In this document: positions 1 through 7,658 of the stretch, in pieces
Layout of the letters: each line of letters begins with the position of its first letter
How positions within the stretch are numbered: the stretch's first letter is position 1
From: Longimonas sp040409695
Lineage (GTDB): Bacteria > Bacteroidota > Rhodothermia > Rhodothermales > Salinibacteraceae
Length of the DNA: 8,671 bases
NCBI RefSeq assembly: GCF_040409695.1
Contig: NZ_JARWGJ010000107.1
Span: 1 to 8,671 of the forward strand
Reading direction: 5' to 3'
The notes under the pieces: generated by a model
The model's input: only the letters and a program-made list of their open reading frames with translations
What the model was told of the DNA's origin: nothing
Databases searched by the model: none
Position numbers and translations under genes: made by a program

Positions 1-55
1 TAGGTCTACGGGCAAGCGCTTGAACATTAGGCAGTATCTAAACCTTCTCGCATGC

Positions 56-312
56 TAAGAGCCTGTTTTGATTTCTTAATTTGGGCACCCCAGGAGTACG
101 TCCTCCCTGCGGTCGGGGCGCTGCGAGCGGCTCCGCTGGGCTGGGGCCGAAGGTCATGCCCCTGGTGCAAATTGCCCCCGATATACGGGCGTCAGTCGGG
201 CTTGCGCCCTCGTGTCGGCCCGTAGCCCCGGCTACGAACCTCTATCGTGGTCCAATTTTCGCCGCAGCGGCGCTCGCTCTCGCCGGCAAACCAAAACCCA
301 AACAGGTTCTAA
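56..312. mobile_element. MITE-like element (TIRs plus TAA target duplication)
   Basis: A 251-bp element spans 59-309. Its left end begins GAGCCTGTTT (59-68) and its right end finishes AAACAGGTTC (300-309). The two are reverse complements at 9 of 10 positions, with weaker matching for a few bases further in. The element is flanked by direct TAA repeats at 56-58 and 310-312, as expected for a 3-bp TNA target duplication of the kind many IS5-superfamily elements make. The interior is much more GC-rich than the DNA on either side and holds a perfect 7-bp hairpin at 221-236. It is too short to encode a transposase. The ORFs crossing it run straight through the right terminal repeat into flanking DNA, so they are not genes of the element. 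I infer a non-autonomous miniature element. Assignment to an IS family is tentative. Confidence 0.62.
221..236. repeat. Hairpin inside the MITE-like element
   Basis: CGTAGCC (221-227) and GGCTACG (230-236) are perfect reverse complements separated by CC. A second, looser pair, GGGCG (187-191) with CGCCC (205-209), lies just before it. Both sit near the middle of the 59-309 element, so the element's transcript could fold strongly. No T run follows, so a terminator is not supported. Confidence 0.5.
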
Positions 313-466
313 GTGCTGGTCGTGGAGGCTGCTATGGTGCTCCATCCCCCTATCAGAAAAAGCAAGGAGCAGAGATGCTCTGATACACCGACGCTGCCGC
401 TCAACAAAGAATGGTAACCGTGGCCGCCTACTGTGTATTCGCGATTTGCCACTTAATCCGCATTAT
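313..466. other. Leader region of ybeY, no gene seen
   Basis: About 150 nt lie between the right end of the MITE-like element and the ybeY start. An open frame in phase with ybeY extends upstream through this stretch and into the element, but the translated residues look like non-coding sequence rich in Arg, Ser and Cys with no resemblance to YbeY. The only structure seen is a short stem GAGCA/TGCTC near 368-381. The ybeY promoter presumably lies here; I cannot place it. Confidence 0.4.
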
Positions 467-895
467 ATGATTACGATTGAGACTACCTCTCTGCTCTCTG
501 AACTTCCTGTTGCAGACCACGATCTGGTTGCGCTACTCACGCATGTGGGAGCAGAAGAGAAGGCAGAGATAGGCCATGTCACCGTTATCCTTGGTGGCCA
601 TGATCTCGTTCGGCGTCTCAACGTGGAATACCTGGAGCACGACTACAATACGGATGTGCTCGCCTTTAATTTAAGCGAGCCCGACGGTCCTACAGAAGGA
701 GAGATCTATGTGGATGTGGAGACGGCACAGGAGCGCCACACCGAGTTTGATACGACAGCAGCTCGTGAAGTGGCTCGCTATGCCGTGCATGGTTTGCTTC
801 ATCTTGTTGGCTACTCCGATAAAACAGAAGATGGACAGGCAGAGATGCGCCGCCTCGAAGACCGGTATCTAACATGGCTCGACGACGATACCTGA
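467..895 (+). CDS. ybeY: YbeY, rRNA maturation endoribonuclease
   Basis: This 142-aa protein belongs to the UPF0054/YbeY family of metal-dependent endoribonucleases, which act in 16S rRNA 3'-end maturation and ribosome quality control in the cytoplasm. Visible signatures are the LNVEYL..DYNTDVLAF segment (residues 51-67), the GEIYVDVETA strand (78-87) and the metal site HGLLHLVGY-S-D (108-118). Metal ligands would be His108, His112 and Asp118; the third ligand is His in E. coli and most other bacteria. The Asp form matches what I recall of Bacteroidota YbeY proteins. Likewise Leu56 stands where E. coli has the conserved Arg59. The ATG at 467 was chosen because the family starts a few residues before the first strand and everything upstream in frame is unlike YbeY. 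There is no Shine-Dalgarno sequence. The length is usual for the short Bacteroidota form. It is followed by hpf on the same strand after a long gap. Confidence 0.93.
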   Translation: MITIETTSLLSELPVADHDLVALLTHVGAEEKAEIGHVTVILGGHDLVRRLNVEYLEHDYNTDVLAFNLSEPDGPTEGEIYVDVETAQERHTEFDTTAAREVARYAVHGLLHLVGYSDKTEDGQAEMRRLEDRYLTWLDDDT

Positions 896-1281
896 TTGCA
901 ACTCAAGGGTATGCATCCGCCGACCCGTGCTTTTTGACTGGTTTTGGCATACTCATTGGTCTCTCAACCTTTGCAACTTCGTTGTGCCATAACCGCTCGG
1001 TTCTCGGGTAGGGTACGCCTGCTTATGGCAAGTTATACCTGGCAGGGTTGTTCTTAAGCTGCAACACTTCTATCTCCTGCGCGTGTCCGATAACGGCGAC
1101 GCACCTTACTTTTAACGCCGCCTGTTCATGACTCAAATGCGCAGCGGAATAACACAGTAGAATAGCAGCAGCGGCAGATGTATCTGCATCATTGCTGCCC
1201 TACTGTCTGGCTATCTATATGCTTTAGCTGCTGCATTTGCTTTCACTTATCTGTTTGCCCTCATAAGCTTTGTTGTGCCTT
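896..1281 (+). other. 386-nt intergenic region between ybeY and hpf
   Basis: No open frame of useful length is present on either strand, and I see no tRNA or other known RNA gene. The first part has a weak GGGT/ACCC stem followed by five T residues near 908-935, a poor terminator candidate for ybeY. The last 130 nt contain the structured hpf leader described separately. The length, long for this gene-dense window, suggests hpf has its own promoter here. I could not find a clear TTG / TAnnTTTG pair of the Bacteroidota type. Confidence 0.5.
1154..1234 (+). promoter_or_regulatory. Structured hpf leader with alternative pairings
   Basis: Three nested helices are visible. ACAGTAG (1154-1160) pairs with CTACTGT (1200-1206), GCAGC (1165-1169 or 1168-1172) pairs with GCTGC (1194-1198), and GCAGAT (1174-1179) pairs with ATCTGC (1182-1187; the innermost pair would open). 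In addition GCAGCAGC (1165-1172) is perfectly complementary to GCTGCTGC (1227-1234), and this 8-bp pairing competes with the middle helix. The whole arrangement lies 48-128 nt before the hpf start. Mutually exclusive stems in a leader are what a regulatory RNA would show, but no known riboswitch class is recognised. Function is inference; the pairings are read directly from the sequence. Confidence 0.42.
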
Positions 1282-1596
1282 ATGAACCTCCAACTTACCA
1301 CGCGCCATGTGACTGTAAGCTCACAGGTGCAAGCCCGTGTCGAAGATCGGATTCGCAAGCTTGAGCGCTACTATGATGGCATCATCAATGCGGAGGTCGT
1401 GCTTGGGAAAAACAACAGCCCAGCTGAGGAGAAAACTGTCGAGGCGCGGTTAGATGTCTACCAGAAGCGTCTGACTGCGACAGGCGAGGCTGGAAACCAT
1501 GAGGATGCAGCGAAGGAGTGTGCAGATCAGCTTCGCCGCCAGCTGGAGAAGTACAAGGCTCAGCTTCGCCGCAAAGATCAGGATGCGCACCGCTAA
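1282..1596 (+). CDS. hpf: Ribosome hibernation promoting factor, short form (HPF/YfiA family)
   Basis: This 104-aa protein fits the short HPF/RaiA family, which binds the decoding centre of the 30S subunit and inactivates or dimerises ribosomes in stationary phase or stress. The N terminus, MNLQLTTRHVTVSSQVQ, is the typical first strand and helix start ('I…RH…S..l…'). It is followed by a helix ending KLERYYDGIINAEVVL (residues 26-41), the strand KTVEARLDVYQKRLTATGEA (51-70), and a basic last helix with EDAAKECADQLRRQLEKYK (74-92) and a charged tail. It lacks the long C-terminal dimerisation domain of long HPF, so 100S formation would need partner proteins or would not occur. An in-frame TTG lies four codons upstream at 1270, but the ATG at 1282 matches the family start. 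No Shine-Dalgarno sequence is seen. It ends before a strong terminator. Confidence 0.9.
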   Translation: MNLQLTTRHVTVSSQVQARVEDRIRKLERYYDGIINAEVVLGKNNSPAEEKTVEARLDVYQKRLTATGEAGNHEDAAKECADQLRRQLEKYKAQLRRKDQDAHR

Positions 1597-1667
1597 CTTT
1601 GTTGGCTCATTTCCTGCGTGCTCCCCTGGCCAGTTTGGGGCACGCCTTCTATGCTGCCATCTAAGCA

Positions 1668-1700
1668 AGAAAGCCCGGACCTCCGGGCTTTCTCTGTTTT
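1668..1700 (+). terminator. Rho-independent terminator of hpf, possibly bidirectional
   Basis: A perfect 11-bp stem, AGAAAGCCCGG (1668-1678) with CCGGGCTTTCT (1683-1693), closes a 4-nt loop ACCT. It is followed by CTGTTTT (1694-1700). It sits 71 nt after the hpf stop, between two convergent genes, so it should stop hpf transcripts. On the other strand it is followed only by a weaker T-containing stretch, so it may act on metF readthrough less efficiently. Confidence 0.85.
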
Positions 1701-1716
1701 ACAGATATGTACGTAT

Positions 1717-1746
1717 TAGATGCGACCCTTATCTGTCTCGCATCTA
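1717..1746. terminator. Second hairpin between hpf and metF
   Basis: TAGATGCGA (1717-1725) and TCGCATCTA (1738-1746) form a perfect 9-bp stem with a 12-nt loop. It lies between the strong terminator and the metF stop, so it comes 25 nt after metF on the minus strand. No clear T run follows in either direction. It may help protect or end the metF transcript. Confidence 0.5.
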
Positions 1747-1749
1747 TTG

Positions 1750-1766
1750 AGGGTGTTCAACGCCCT
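1750..1766 (-). terminator. Small hairpin directly after metF
   Basis: AGGGTG (1750-1755) and CGCCCT (1761-1766) form a 6-bp stem (one G-T pair) with a TTCAA loop, only 4 nt beyond the metF stop. It is the first of three successive hairpins a minus-strand transcript would meet. No T run follows, so it may serve as a 3'-end stabiliser and not a terminator in its own right. Confidence 0.35.
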
Positions 1767-1770
1767 TCTT

Positions 1771-2730
1771 TCAGGCCATCTCACGCAGCGGTTCAACTAC
1801 CTCTTTAACGACCTCTGCACTTGACATGATGTAGAAGTGCAGGCAGGGGATTCCACTGGAGAGAAGCTCTTCCGACTGCTGTATAGCCCATTCAATGCCC
1901 AGGTGCTTTACCTCTGTGTCGGTTTCTGCCGCTTCAATTTCGGCAGCCAGCTCTTCCGGGATGTCTGTATGGAAGTGGGTCGGGAGCGAGCGAAGATGCC
2001 GCTTCCTCGTGATAATCTTTATGCCCGGAATAATAGGGACATCAATACCAACGTCGCGACACTCTTCCACAAAACGAAAGAAGTAGTCGTTGTCGAAGAA
2101 CATCTGCGTCACGACGTAATCGGCACCCGCTTCCACTTTTTGCTTCAGGTGCATGATGTCCCACGCTAAGTTGGGTGCCTGAAAATGCTTCTCTGGGTAG
2201 CCTCCGACCCCTATGCAGAAGTTGGTCGGCTGCGCATCCATCAGATCCTCCAGATACTCGCCTTCATTCATATCCTGGATCTGTTCGACCAGGTCGATGG
2301 CGTACTCATTCCGCGAACGATCGGGCGGCAAATCTTTCTGTACGCCCTTATCATCCCCGCGTATAGCAAGTACGTTGTCAATACCCAGGTAGTTAAGCTC
2401 GATTAGGGCATCTTCAGTTTCCTCACGACTGAATCCTTTGCACAGGATATGGGGCACTGTATCGATGCCATAGCGCGCCTCGATCGCCGCACAAAGCCCG
2501 AGCGTGCCGGGTCGCTTCCGCTTCACGCAGCGTTTCCAGGTGCCGTCTGGCATTGGCTTGTAGGAGACTTCCGCCGAGTGGCTGGTCACGTCAATAAACG
2601 GCGGTTCGTACGGCAGGAGCTGTTCTACAACCTGGAGCATCTGCTCGGCTGAGCCACCACGACGCGGCGGAATGATTTCGTAAGAGATAAGCGGATTAGA
2701 GGCGCGGTCAAGATGTTCGGTAACCTTCAT
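1771..2730 (-). CDS. metF: 5,10-methylenetetrahydrofolate reductase
   Basis: This 319-aa flavoprotein (FAD-dependent TIM barrel) reduces 5,10-methylene-THF to 5-methyl-THF, the methyl donor for methionine synthesis, in the cytoplasm. Family residues are present: Glu18 in SYEIIPPRRG (matching catalytic Glu28 of E. coli MetF), the FAD/folate segment NVLAIRGD (119-126, Asp126 matching E. coli Asp120), FCIGVGGYPEKH (171-182), and TQMFFD (208-213, Gln209 matching Gln183). VPIIPGI (231-237) forms a late barrel strand. The RKRPGT segment (71-76) and the overall wording match my memory of Bacteroidota MetF. Length is normal for bacterial MetF without a regulatory domain. It lies 74 nt downstream of a small membrane-protein gene on the same strand, so the two may be cotranscribed. 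No SAM riboswitch or other methionine control element is seen upstream. The start has no Shine-Dalgarno sequence. Confidence 0.96.
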   Translation of the reverse strand: MKVTEHLDRASNPLISYEIIPPRRGGSAEQMLQVVEQLLPYEPPFIDVTSHSAEVSYKPMPDGTWKRCVKRKRPGTLGLCAAIEARYGIDTVPHILCKGFSREETEDALIELNYLGIDNVLAIRGDDKGVQKDLPPDRSRNEYAIDLVEQIQDMNEGEYLEDLMDAQPTNFCIGVGGYPEKHFQAPNLAWDIMHLKQKVEAGADYVVTQMFFDNDYFFRFVEECRDVGIDVPIIPGIKIITRKRHLRSLPTHFHTDIPEELAAEIEAAETDTEVKHLGIEWAIQQSEELLSSGIPCLHFYIMSSAEVVKEVVEPLREMA

Positions 2731-2804
2731 TCAAGCGAGTCGTTGGCAAAACAAAAATCGTGAGTTGCAGGCGTACAGGTCGGCCGTCGTGCGGTGGGTT
2801 ATCG

Positions 2805-3110
2805 TCAGTTACGACGCATACGTATGTTTTCGCGCCAAGCCTCAGGAAAACCATCCGAATCTCCCCAGGCATACCGGTAGTCTGGAGAAGTCTTGCGCAG
2901 GTATTGACTGCGACGCTGCCGCTCTCGTATGTCTTGTGCCCCAACGGGCACGCTCTTTTCTTCATGGGCCCGCTCATCCCATAGCACAATGGAATCCCCC
3001 TCAAAAGACAGTGGCTTTTCAGGAAAGTACAATCGGTAGGCTGTGGCCAGTACCCATGTCAGGAGGAAGAAGAGAATCGGCCCAACCAGAGCGATAAAGA
3101 GCACATGCAT
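2805..3110 (-). CDS. Hypothetical single-pass membrane protein
   Basis: A 101-aa protein I do not recognise. Residues 3-27 (VLFIALVGPILFFLLTWVLA then TAYRL) form one strong transmembrane segment at the very N terminus. It is followed by a soluble tail of about 70 residues rich in Arg, Glu and Asp, with aromatic residues around RYAWGDSDGFPEAWRENIRMRRN. The basic residues after the helix and at the C terminus suggest the tail stays in the cytoplasm. The coding pattern (one hydrophobic block, then evenly charged tail) is more protein-like than that of the overlapping frame at 2708-3004. It precedes metF on the same strand and lies about 440 nt downstream of ctaF, past a terminator, so it is probably not part of the oxidase operon. 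The ATG at 3110 gives a natural start just before the membrane helix. Function unknown. Confidence 0.62.
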   Translation of the reverse strand: MHVLFIALVGPILFFLLTWVLATAYRLYFPEKPLSFEGDSIVLWDERAHEEKSVPVGAQDIRERQRRSQYLRKTSPDYRYAWGDSDGFPEAWRENIRMRRN

Positions 3111-3425
3111 GGGAGAGCAGTCAGTTGAAAACCAGTTGCACGAGAGTGTTAAGGGGCTGCATCACGGCTTTTCCGGTGCAGGGCGGCGGGGCGCTACACA
3201 AGCTGCTACGAAGGCTGTTGTAGGGCAGTAAGGTTGTCCGATCAGGTGTTTCTTTGATGCTTGGCTCGCAATGTAATACATAGCAGAGCCGTATGCATAG
3301 TCTTTCCCAGCAAGGACGCGTCGCCCAATACCACTTCAGAAGTACGCTTGTCGCACATGATCCTGTAAGCCTGCATGTGCTGCCCCCGATCTATCATTCT
3401 ATAGATCAATAATACACATAGAGAA
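3111..3425. other. Intergenic region, no supported gene
   Basis: About 315 nt between the small membrane-protein gene and the ctaF terminator. The minus frame at 3242-3439 gives a 65-residue peptide with no family resemblance, and its start lies inside the terminator hairpin, so it is not called. Structures seen are a 7-bp perfect hairpin at 3388-3407 and imperfect stems near 3168-3193 and 3194-3223. This stretch probably holds the promoter for the small membrane protein and metF, but I cannot place it with confidence. Confidence 0.45.
3388..3407 (-). repeat. Hairpin downstream of the ctaF terminator
   Basis: GATCTAT (3388-3394) and ATAGATC (3401-3407) are perfect reverse complements with a CATTCT loop. 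It is AT-rich and lies 17 nt beyond the T run of the ctaF terminator on the minus strand. It could be a backup 3' structure or a dyad protein site upstream of the next minus-strand genes. Nothing in the sequence decides between these. Confidence 0.4.
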
Positions 3426-3460
3426 AACGGACGTCGCATTATGAAGATTCGACGCCCGTT
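3424..3460 (-). terminator. Terminator of the sco-ctaCDEF operon
   Basis: On the minus strand AACGGGCGTCG (3460-3450) pairs with CGACGTCCGTT (3436-3426). This makes an 11-position stem with one internal mismatch around a 13-nt loop, and the stem runs directly into TTTT. It starts 89 nt after the ctaF stop codon. The shape and T run fit a Rho-independent terminator that ends the cytochrome oxidase transcript. Confidence 0.72.
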
Positions 3461-3549
3461 CCTTTATTGTGCTGAAACAGGGGATGCTATGCAGATCGTT
3501 GCGTTTGGGCCCATTACCATTAAGTCGCGAAGAGCCTTTGGGCAGCCTG

Positions 3550-3963
3550 TTAAGCGTTGTCGCTGGACTCGGGAAGTTCCTCAGTATTCGGGTTGGCTTC
3601 TTGTTCCAACTCCTGCAAGAGCTGTTCACGCTCTTGTATTGTCATCGGGTCGACGTTATCAAGATCACCACGGAATGCCGTATCGAGGAGTGTAAACGTA
3701 ACAAACACCCCGACAAACAACACACCCACTATGAAAGTGAGCGTGTTGACCGGATTGTCGTACTTCAACGCCATGAAGATCATAACGACGAGTGCTGTTT
3801 TGCTGCTTGCGAGACCAAGCGCAGCGGGCACTTCGAATATACCCAGGTCAAACTGGGCCAATCCTACTGTAATAAGCGTAAGTGCAATCAACCCCGCAAA
3901 GGTCTTTGTGAGTGTTGGAATGGGGATGATGTGATGTCCGTGGTTACCAGAGTCGTGGGCCAT
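3550..3963 (-). CDS. ctaF: Cytochrome c oxidase subunit IV (caa3 type)
   Basis: This 137-aa membrane protein is the last gene of the oxidase operon and matches the bacterial subunit IV (Cyto_ox_IV-like) family, a small non-catalytic subunit packed against subunits I and III. Three membrane segments are seen: about 22-38 (FAGLIALTLITVGLAQF), 48-67 ending in ALVVMIFMALKYD, and 75-94. The SKTALVV…FMALKYD segment corresponds to the family's typical 'K..lV…FMhlKy' second helix. The N terminus is short and His-rich (MAHDSGNHGHH). After the third helix comes an acidic tail of about 40 residues (98-137), with many Glu/Gln residues predicted to be a charged helix, that is longer than in many homologues. 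It starts 108 nt after the ctaE stop, and that gap contains a GC-rich hairpin. Confidence 0.87.
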   Translation of the reverse strand: MAHDSGNHGHHIIPIPTLTKTFAGLIALTLITVGLAQFDLGIFEVPAALGLASSKTALVVMIFMALKYDNPVNTLTFIVGVLFVGVFVTFTLLDTAFRGDLDNVDPMTIQEREQLLQELEQEANPNTEELPESSDNA

Positions 3964-4011
3964 AACGGGGAGGCAAGGTGCATTAAGTTAGGCAACGTTG
4001 TATCGGCCATG

Positions 4012-4044
4012 CGAGCGCCTGCGCGTGCGTGCACTGCGCGCTCG
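4012..4044 (-). promoter_or_regulatory. GC-rich hairpin between ctaE and ctaF
   Basis: CGAGCGC (4012-4018) and GCGCTCG (4038-4044) are perfect reverse complements around a 19-nt loop rich in GCGC and GTGC, which can pair further within itself. It lies in the 108-nt ctaE-ctaF spacer and no T run follows on the minus strand. It may be an mRNA processing or stability element that sets the dose of ctaF relative to ctaE. This is inference. Confidence 0.4.
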
Positions 4045-4071
4045 GAGCGCCTTTCTGATCTACTAAGTAGC

Positions 4072-4767
4072 TTACACCAGGTAGAGCAGAGGAAACAGGA
4101 AAATCCAGACGATGTCTACGATGTGCCAGTACAAGCCGGTAAGCTCTATGGGCGTGTAGTACTCGTCGCTAAAGTGACCACGGTAAGCGCGCGAAGCCAT
4201 CCATGCAATCAGTCCCATCCCAATTAGAACGTGCACTCCGTGTATGCCGGTCATTACGAAATAGATGCTGAAGAACTGCGGCACGTACTGAATAGCAGCA
4301 AGATACTCGTAACTTCCTGTCGGATTAAATGCTTCGCCCGGGAAGATGCCCACCTCGAATTTTGCCATGTACTCGAAGTACTTAACCACCAGGAAAACAC
4401 CGGCGAGAGCCAGGGTGGAAAGCAGACTTATTACCGACTTCTGTACGTCATTCTTCTGGATATAGTGGATGGAGAGGGCAACCGTAAACGACGAGGTCAG
4501 CAGAACCAGCGTGTTCACGAAGCCAAGCTGCCAGTCGAGCGTAGCGCTCGCCTCCACAAAAGCGACCGGATTCCAATTCCGGTATACGGCGTAGGCGACA
4601 AATAGAGCCGAGAACAGCAGTATCTCGGTGACCAGGAAGAGCCACATGCCCAGCTTGGCCGAGTCAAACTGCTGCTCGGATGACACAAAGTGGTGCTGAA
4701 GGTGCGGCGGATGATCGTCGTGCGCCGTATCGACGTGGTCTGTAGCCGGTGCTGTTTCAGTAGACAT
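4072..4767 (-). CDS. ctaE: Cytochrome c oxidase subunit III
   Basis: This 231-aa integral membrane protein is the subunit III of the caa3 oxidase, which stabilises subunit I and its proton pathway. It has about five membrane helices: 37-62 (KLGMWLFLVTEILLFSALFVAY), 80-101, 111-131, 161-190 (…IYFVMTGIHGVHVLIGMGLIAW) and 207-230 (ELTGLYWHIVDIVWIFLFPLLYL). Family marks are TEI..FSALF with Glu48, the GIHGVHV segment, and YWHIVDIVWIFLFPLLY near the end. It lacks the first two helices of the seven-helix mitochondrial form, as is common in bacterial caa3-type enzymes. An open frame continues 72 codons upstream into ctaD, but the added residues are not subunit III-like, so the ATG at 4767 is chosen. 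The start falls 79 nt after the ctaD stop. The N-terminal 26 residues carry six His. Confidence 0.93.
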   Translation of the reverse strand: MSTETAPATDHVDTAHDDHPPHLQHHFVSSEQQFDSAKLGMWLFLVTEILLFSALFVAYAVYRNWNPVAFVEASATLDWQLGFVNTLVLLTSSFTVALSIHYIQKNDVQKSVISLLSTLALAGVFLVVKYFEYMAKFEVGIFPGEAFNPTGSYEYLAAIQYVPQFFSIYFVMTGIHGVHVLIGMGLIAWMASRAYRGHFSDEYYTPIELTGLYWHIVDIVWIFLFPLLYLV

Positions 4768-4804
4768 CGGATAAACTGCGTAAGTCAGGAGATCAACATG
4801 GGAA

Positions 4805-4831
4805 CACGGGGACACTACACAGCGCCCCGTG
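4805..4831 (-). promoter_or_regulatory. Hairpin between ctaD and ctaE
   Basis: CACGGGG (4805-4811) and CCCCGTG (4825-4831) form a perfect 7-bp GC-rich stem around a 13-nt loop, placed 15 nt after the ctaD stop and 37 nt before the ctaE start. There is no T run on the minus strand, so termination is unlikely. An intercistronic stability or processing site is the simplest reading. Confidence 0.42.
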
Positions 4832-4846
4832 ATCAGTACGTATACG

Positions 4847-6583
<1,737 letters not shown>

Positions 6584-6643
6584 AATCAGTTCGCGTTCGT
6601 GGGTGTGAGGGGTGTTGGAATGGGCGCTATCTTCGGATGTTGG

Positions 6644-7597
6644 TTACTCGTCGTCGAGCGACTTGATGTACTCCACAAGCGCGGTTACCTGACGTTCATC
6701 AAGGTGCGCAAACGAGGGCATGATACCGGCACGGTATCCTTCGACGACCTGTGAGGTGGGTTCGACGATCATCTGACGCAGGTAGTTCTCATCTGCTTCG
6801 ACCGTACGACCATCTTGAAGGTCGCGATCGCGCCCATGTAGCCCTTGCATCGTTGGGCCTACGCCATCGGATCCGTCGATGCTGTGGCAGCCCTGGCATC
6901 CGTTGCGCTGAAACTGAAGTTCGCCCAACTCAGCCAACGACATGGCATCTTCGTCAAGCACAGCGCCATCCACCCATTCGTCAAATTCGTCTTGTGGCAT
7001 GACGTTTACGTCACCGATCATCGCTGAGTGTCCGGTTCCACAGTACTCAGTGCAAAATAACTCAAATGTGCCCGTCTGGTTTGCTTCAAACCATACTGCC
7101 GAATAGCGATTCGGAAGCACATCTTGCTTCACCCGGAACTGCGGGACAAAGAAGCTATGGATCACGTCGCCTTCTCGGCTGCTGAGATTGATTTTCACAG
7201 GCCGATCGGCAGGTACGTTCAATTCATCTGTTGTTTCAGCGCCATTCGGGTAGACGAAACTCCATCCGTACGAGTAGGCCTCGCCCTGGATTTCATAGGC
7301 ATTAGGTGGAGCCGTGCCCAGTGTGATATAGGCCTGGAACCCCCATGTGAACACCAACAAGACAAGGATAGTGGGGATCACAATCCATGATATTTCAAGA
7401 AGACGGCTTTCCTCAACCAGCTCAGGCCGATCGTTTGGATCGCGGCGCCGGTACTTATAGGCAAAGTACACCATTGCCGCAACTACGCCAACGAATATGA
7501 TCGCACTTGCCCAGTAGACAAAGTAGAATAGACCGTCGATTTCGGCAGCTACGGTAGAAGCGGCCTCAGGAAGCCAGAAGGAGCCTGAATCATTCAT
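6644..7597 (-). CDS. ctaC: Cytochrome c oxidase subunit II with fused cytochrome c (caa3)
   Basis: This 317-aa protein takes electrons and passes them through CuA to subunit I. Two membrane helices lie at about 24-47 and 69-91, followed by a cupredoxin domain outside the membrane. The CuA site is His147, Cys182, Glu184, Cys186, His190 and Met193 (FCTEYCGTGHSAM). A class I cytochrome c domain is fused at 218-317, with heme-binding CQGCH at 234-238 and probable axial Met293 in GIMPSF. This fusion defines a caa3 enzyme. In the aromatic patch AYSYGWSFVYP (107-117) Tyr110 takes the place of the usual first Trp. The first residues do not look like a cleaved signal peptide. A longer reading frame reaches upstream into sco, but its extra 55 residues are not family-like, so the ATG at 7597 is used. 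It lies 61 nt downstream of sco. Confidence 0.96.
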   Translation of the reverse strand: MNDSGSFWLPEAASTVAAEIDGLFYFVYWASAIIFVGVVAAMVYFAYKYRRRDPNDRPELVEESRLLEISWIVIPTILVLLVFTWGFQAYITLGTAPPNAYEIQGEAYSYGWSFVYPNGAETTDELNVPADRPVKINLSSREGDVIHSFFVPQFRVKQDVLPNRYSAVWFEANQTGTFELFCTEYCGTGHSAMIGDVNVMPQDEFDEWVDGAVLDEDAMSLAELGELQFQRNGCQGCHSIDGSDGVGPTMQGLHGRDRDLQDGRTVEADENYLRQMIVEPTSQVVEGYRAGIMPSFAHLDERQVTALVEYIKSLDDE

Positions 7598-7658
7598 GAT
7601 AGAAAGAAACGGATTACAGGAATAAATGGGGCCGAGAGCAAAGAGTGTACAGTCAGCG

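Noticed and set aside
1..55. Possible tail of an upstream gene
   Set aside because: One frame stays open up to the TAA at 56-58, but about 18 codons with no recognisable motif are not enough to call a gene end.
81..383. 100-residue open frame on the + strand across the MITE-like element
   Set aside because: It passes through the right terminal repeat and target duplication into flanking DNA, has low-complexity Ala/Pro/Gly composition typical of GC-rich non-coding DNA, and resembles no family I know.
896..1281. tRNA or known small RNA gene between ybeY and hpf
   Set aside because: I found no GGTTCRA-type T arm with matching acceptor stem and no recognisable RNA family; only the leader stem-loops remain.
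2708..3004. 98-residue minus-strand frame overlapping the metF start
   Set aside because: It overlaps both metF and the more protein-like small membrane-protein gene in another frame, and shows no domain or signal.
3242..3439. 65-residue minus-strand frame downstream of ctaF
   Set aside because: Its start lies inside the ctaF terminator hairpin. The sequence has no membrane pattern or motif that supports a real gene.
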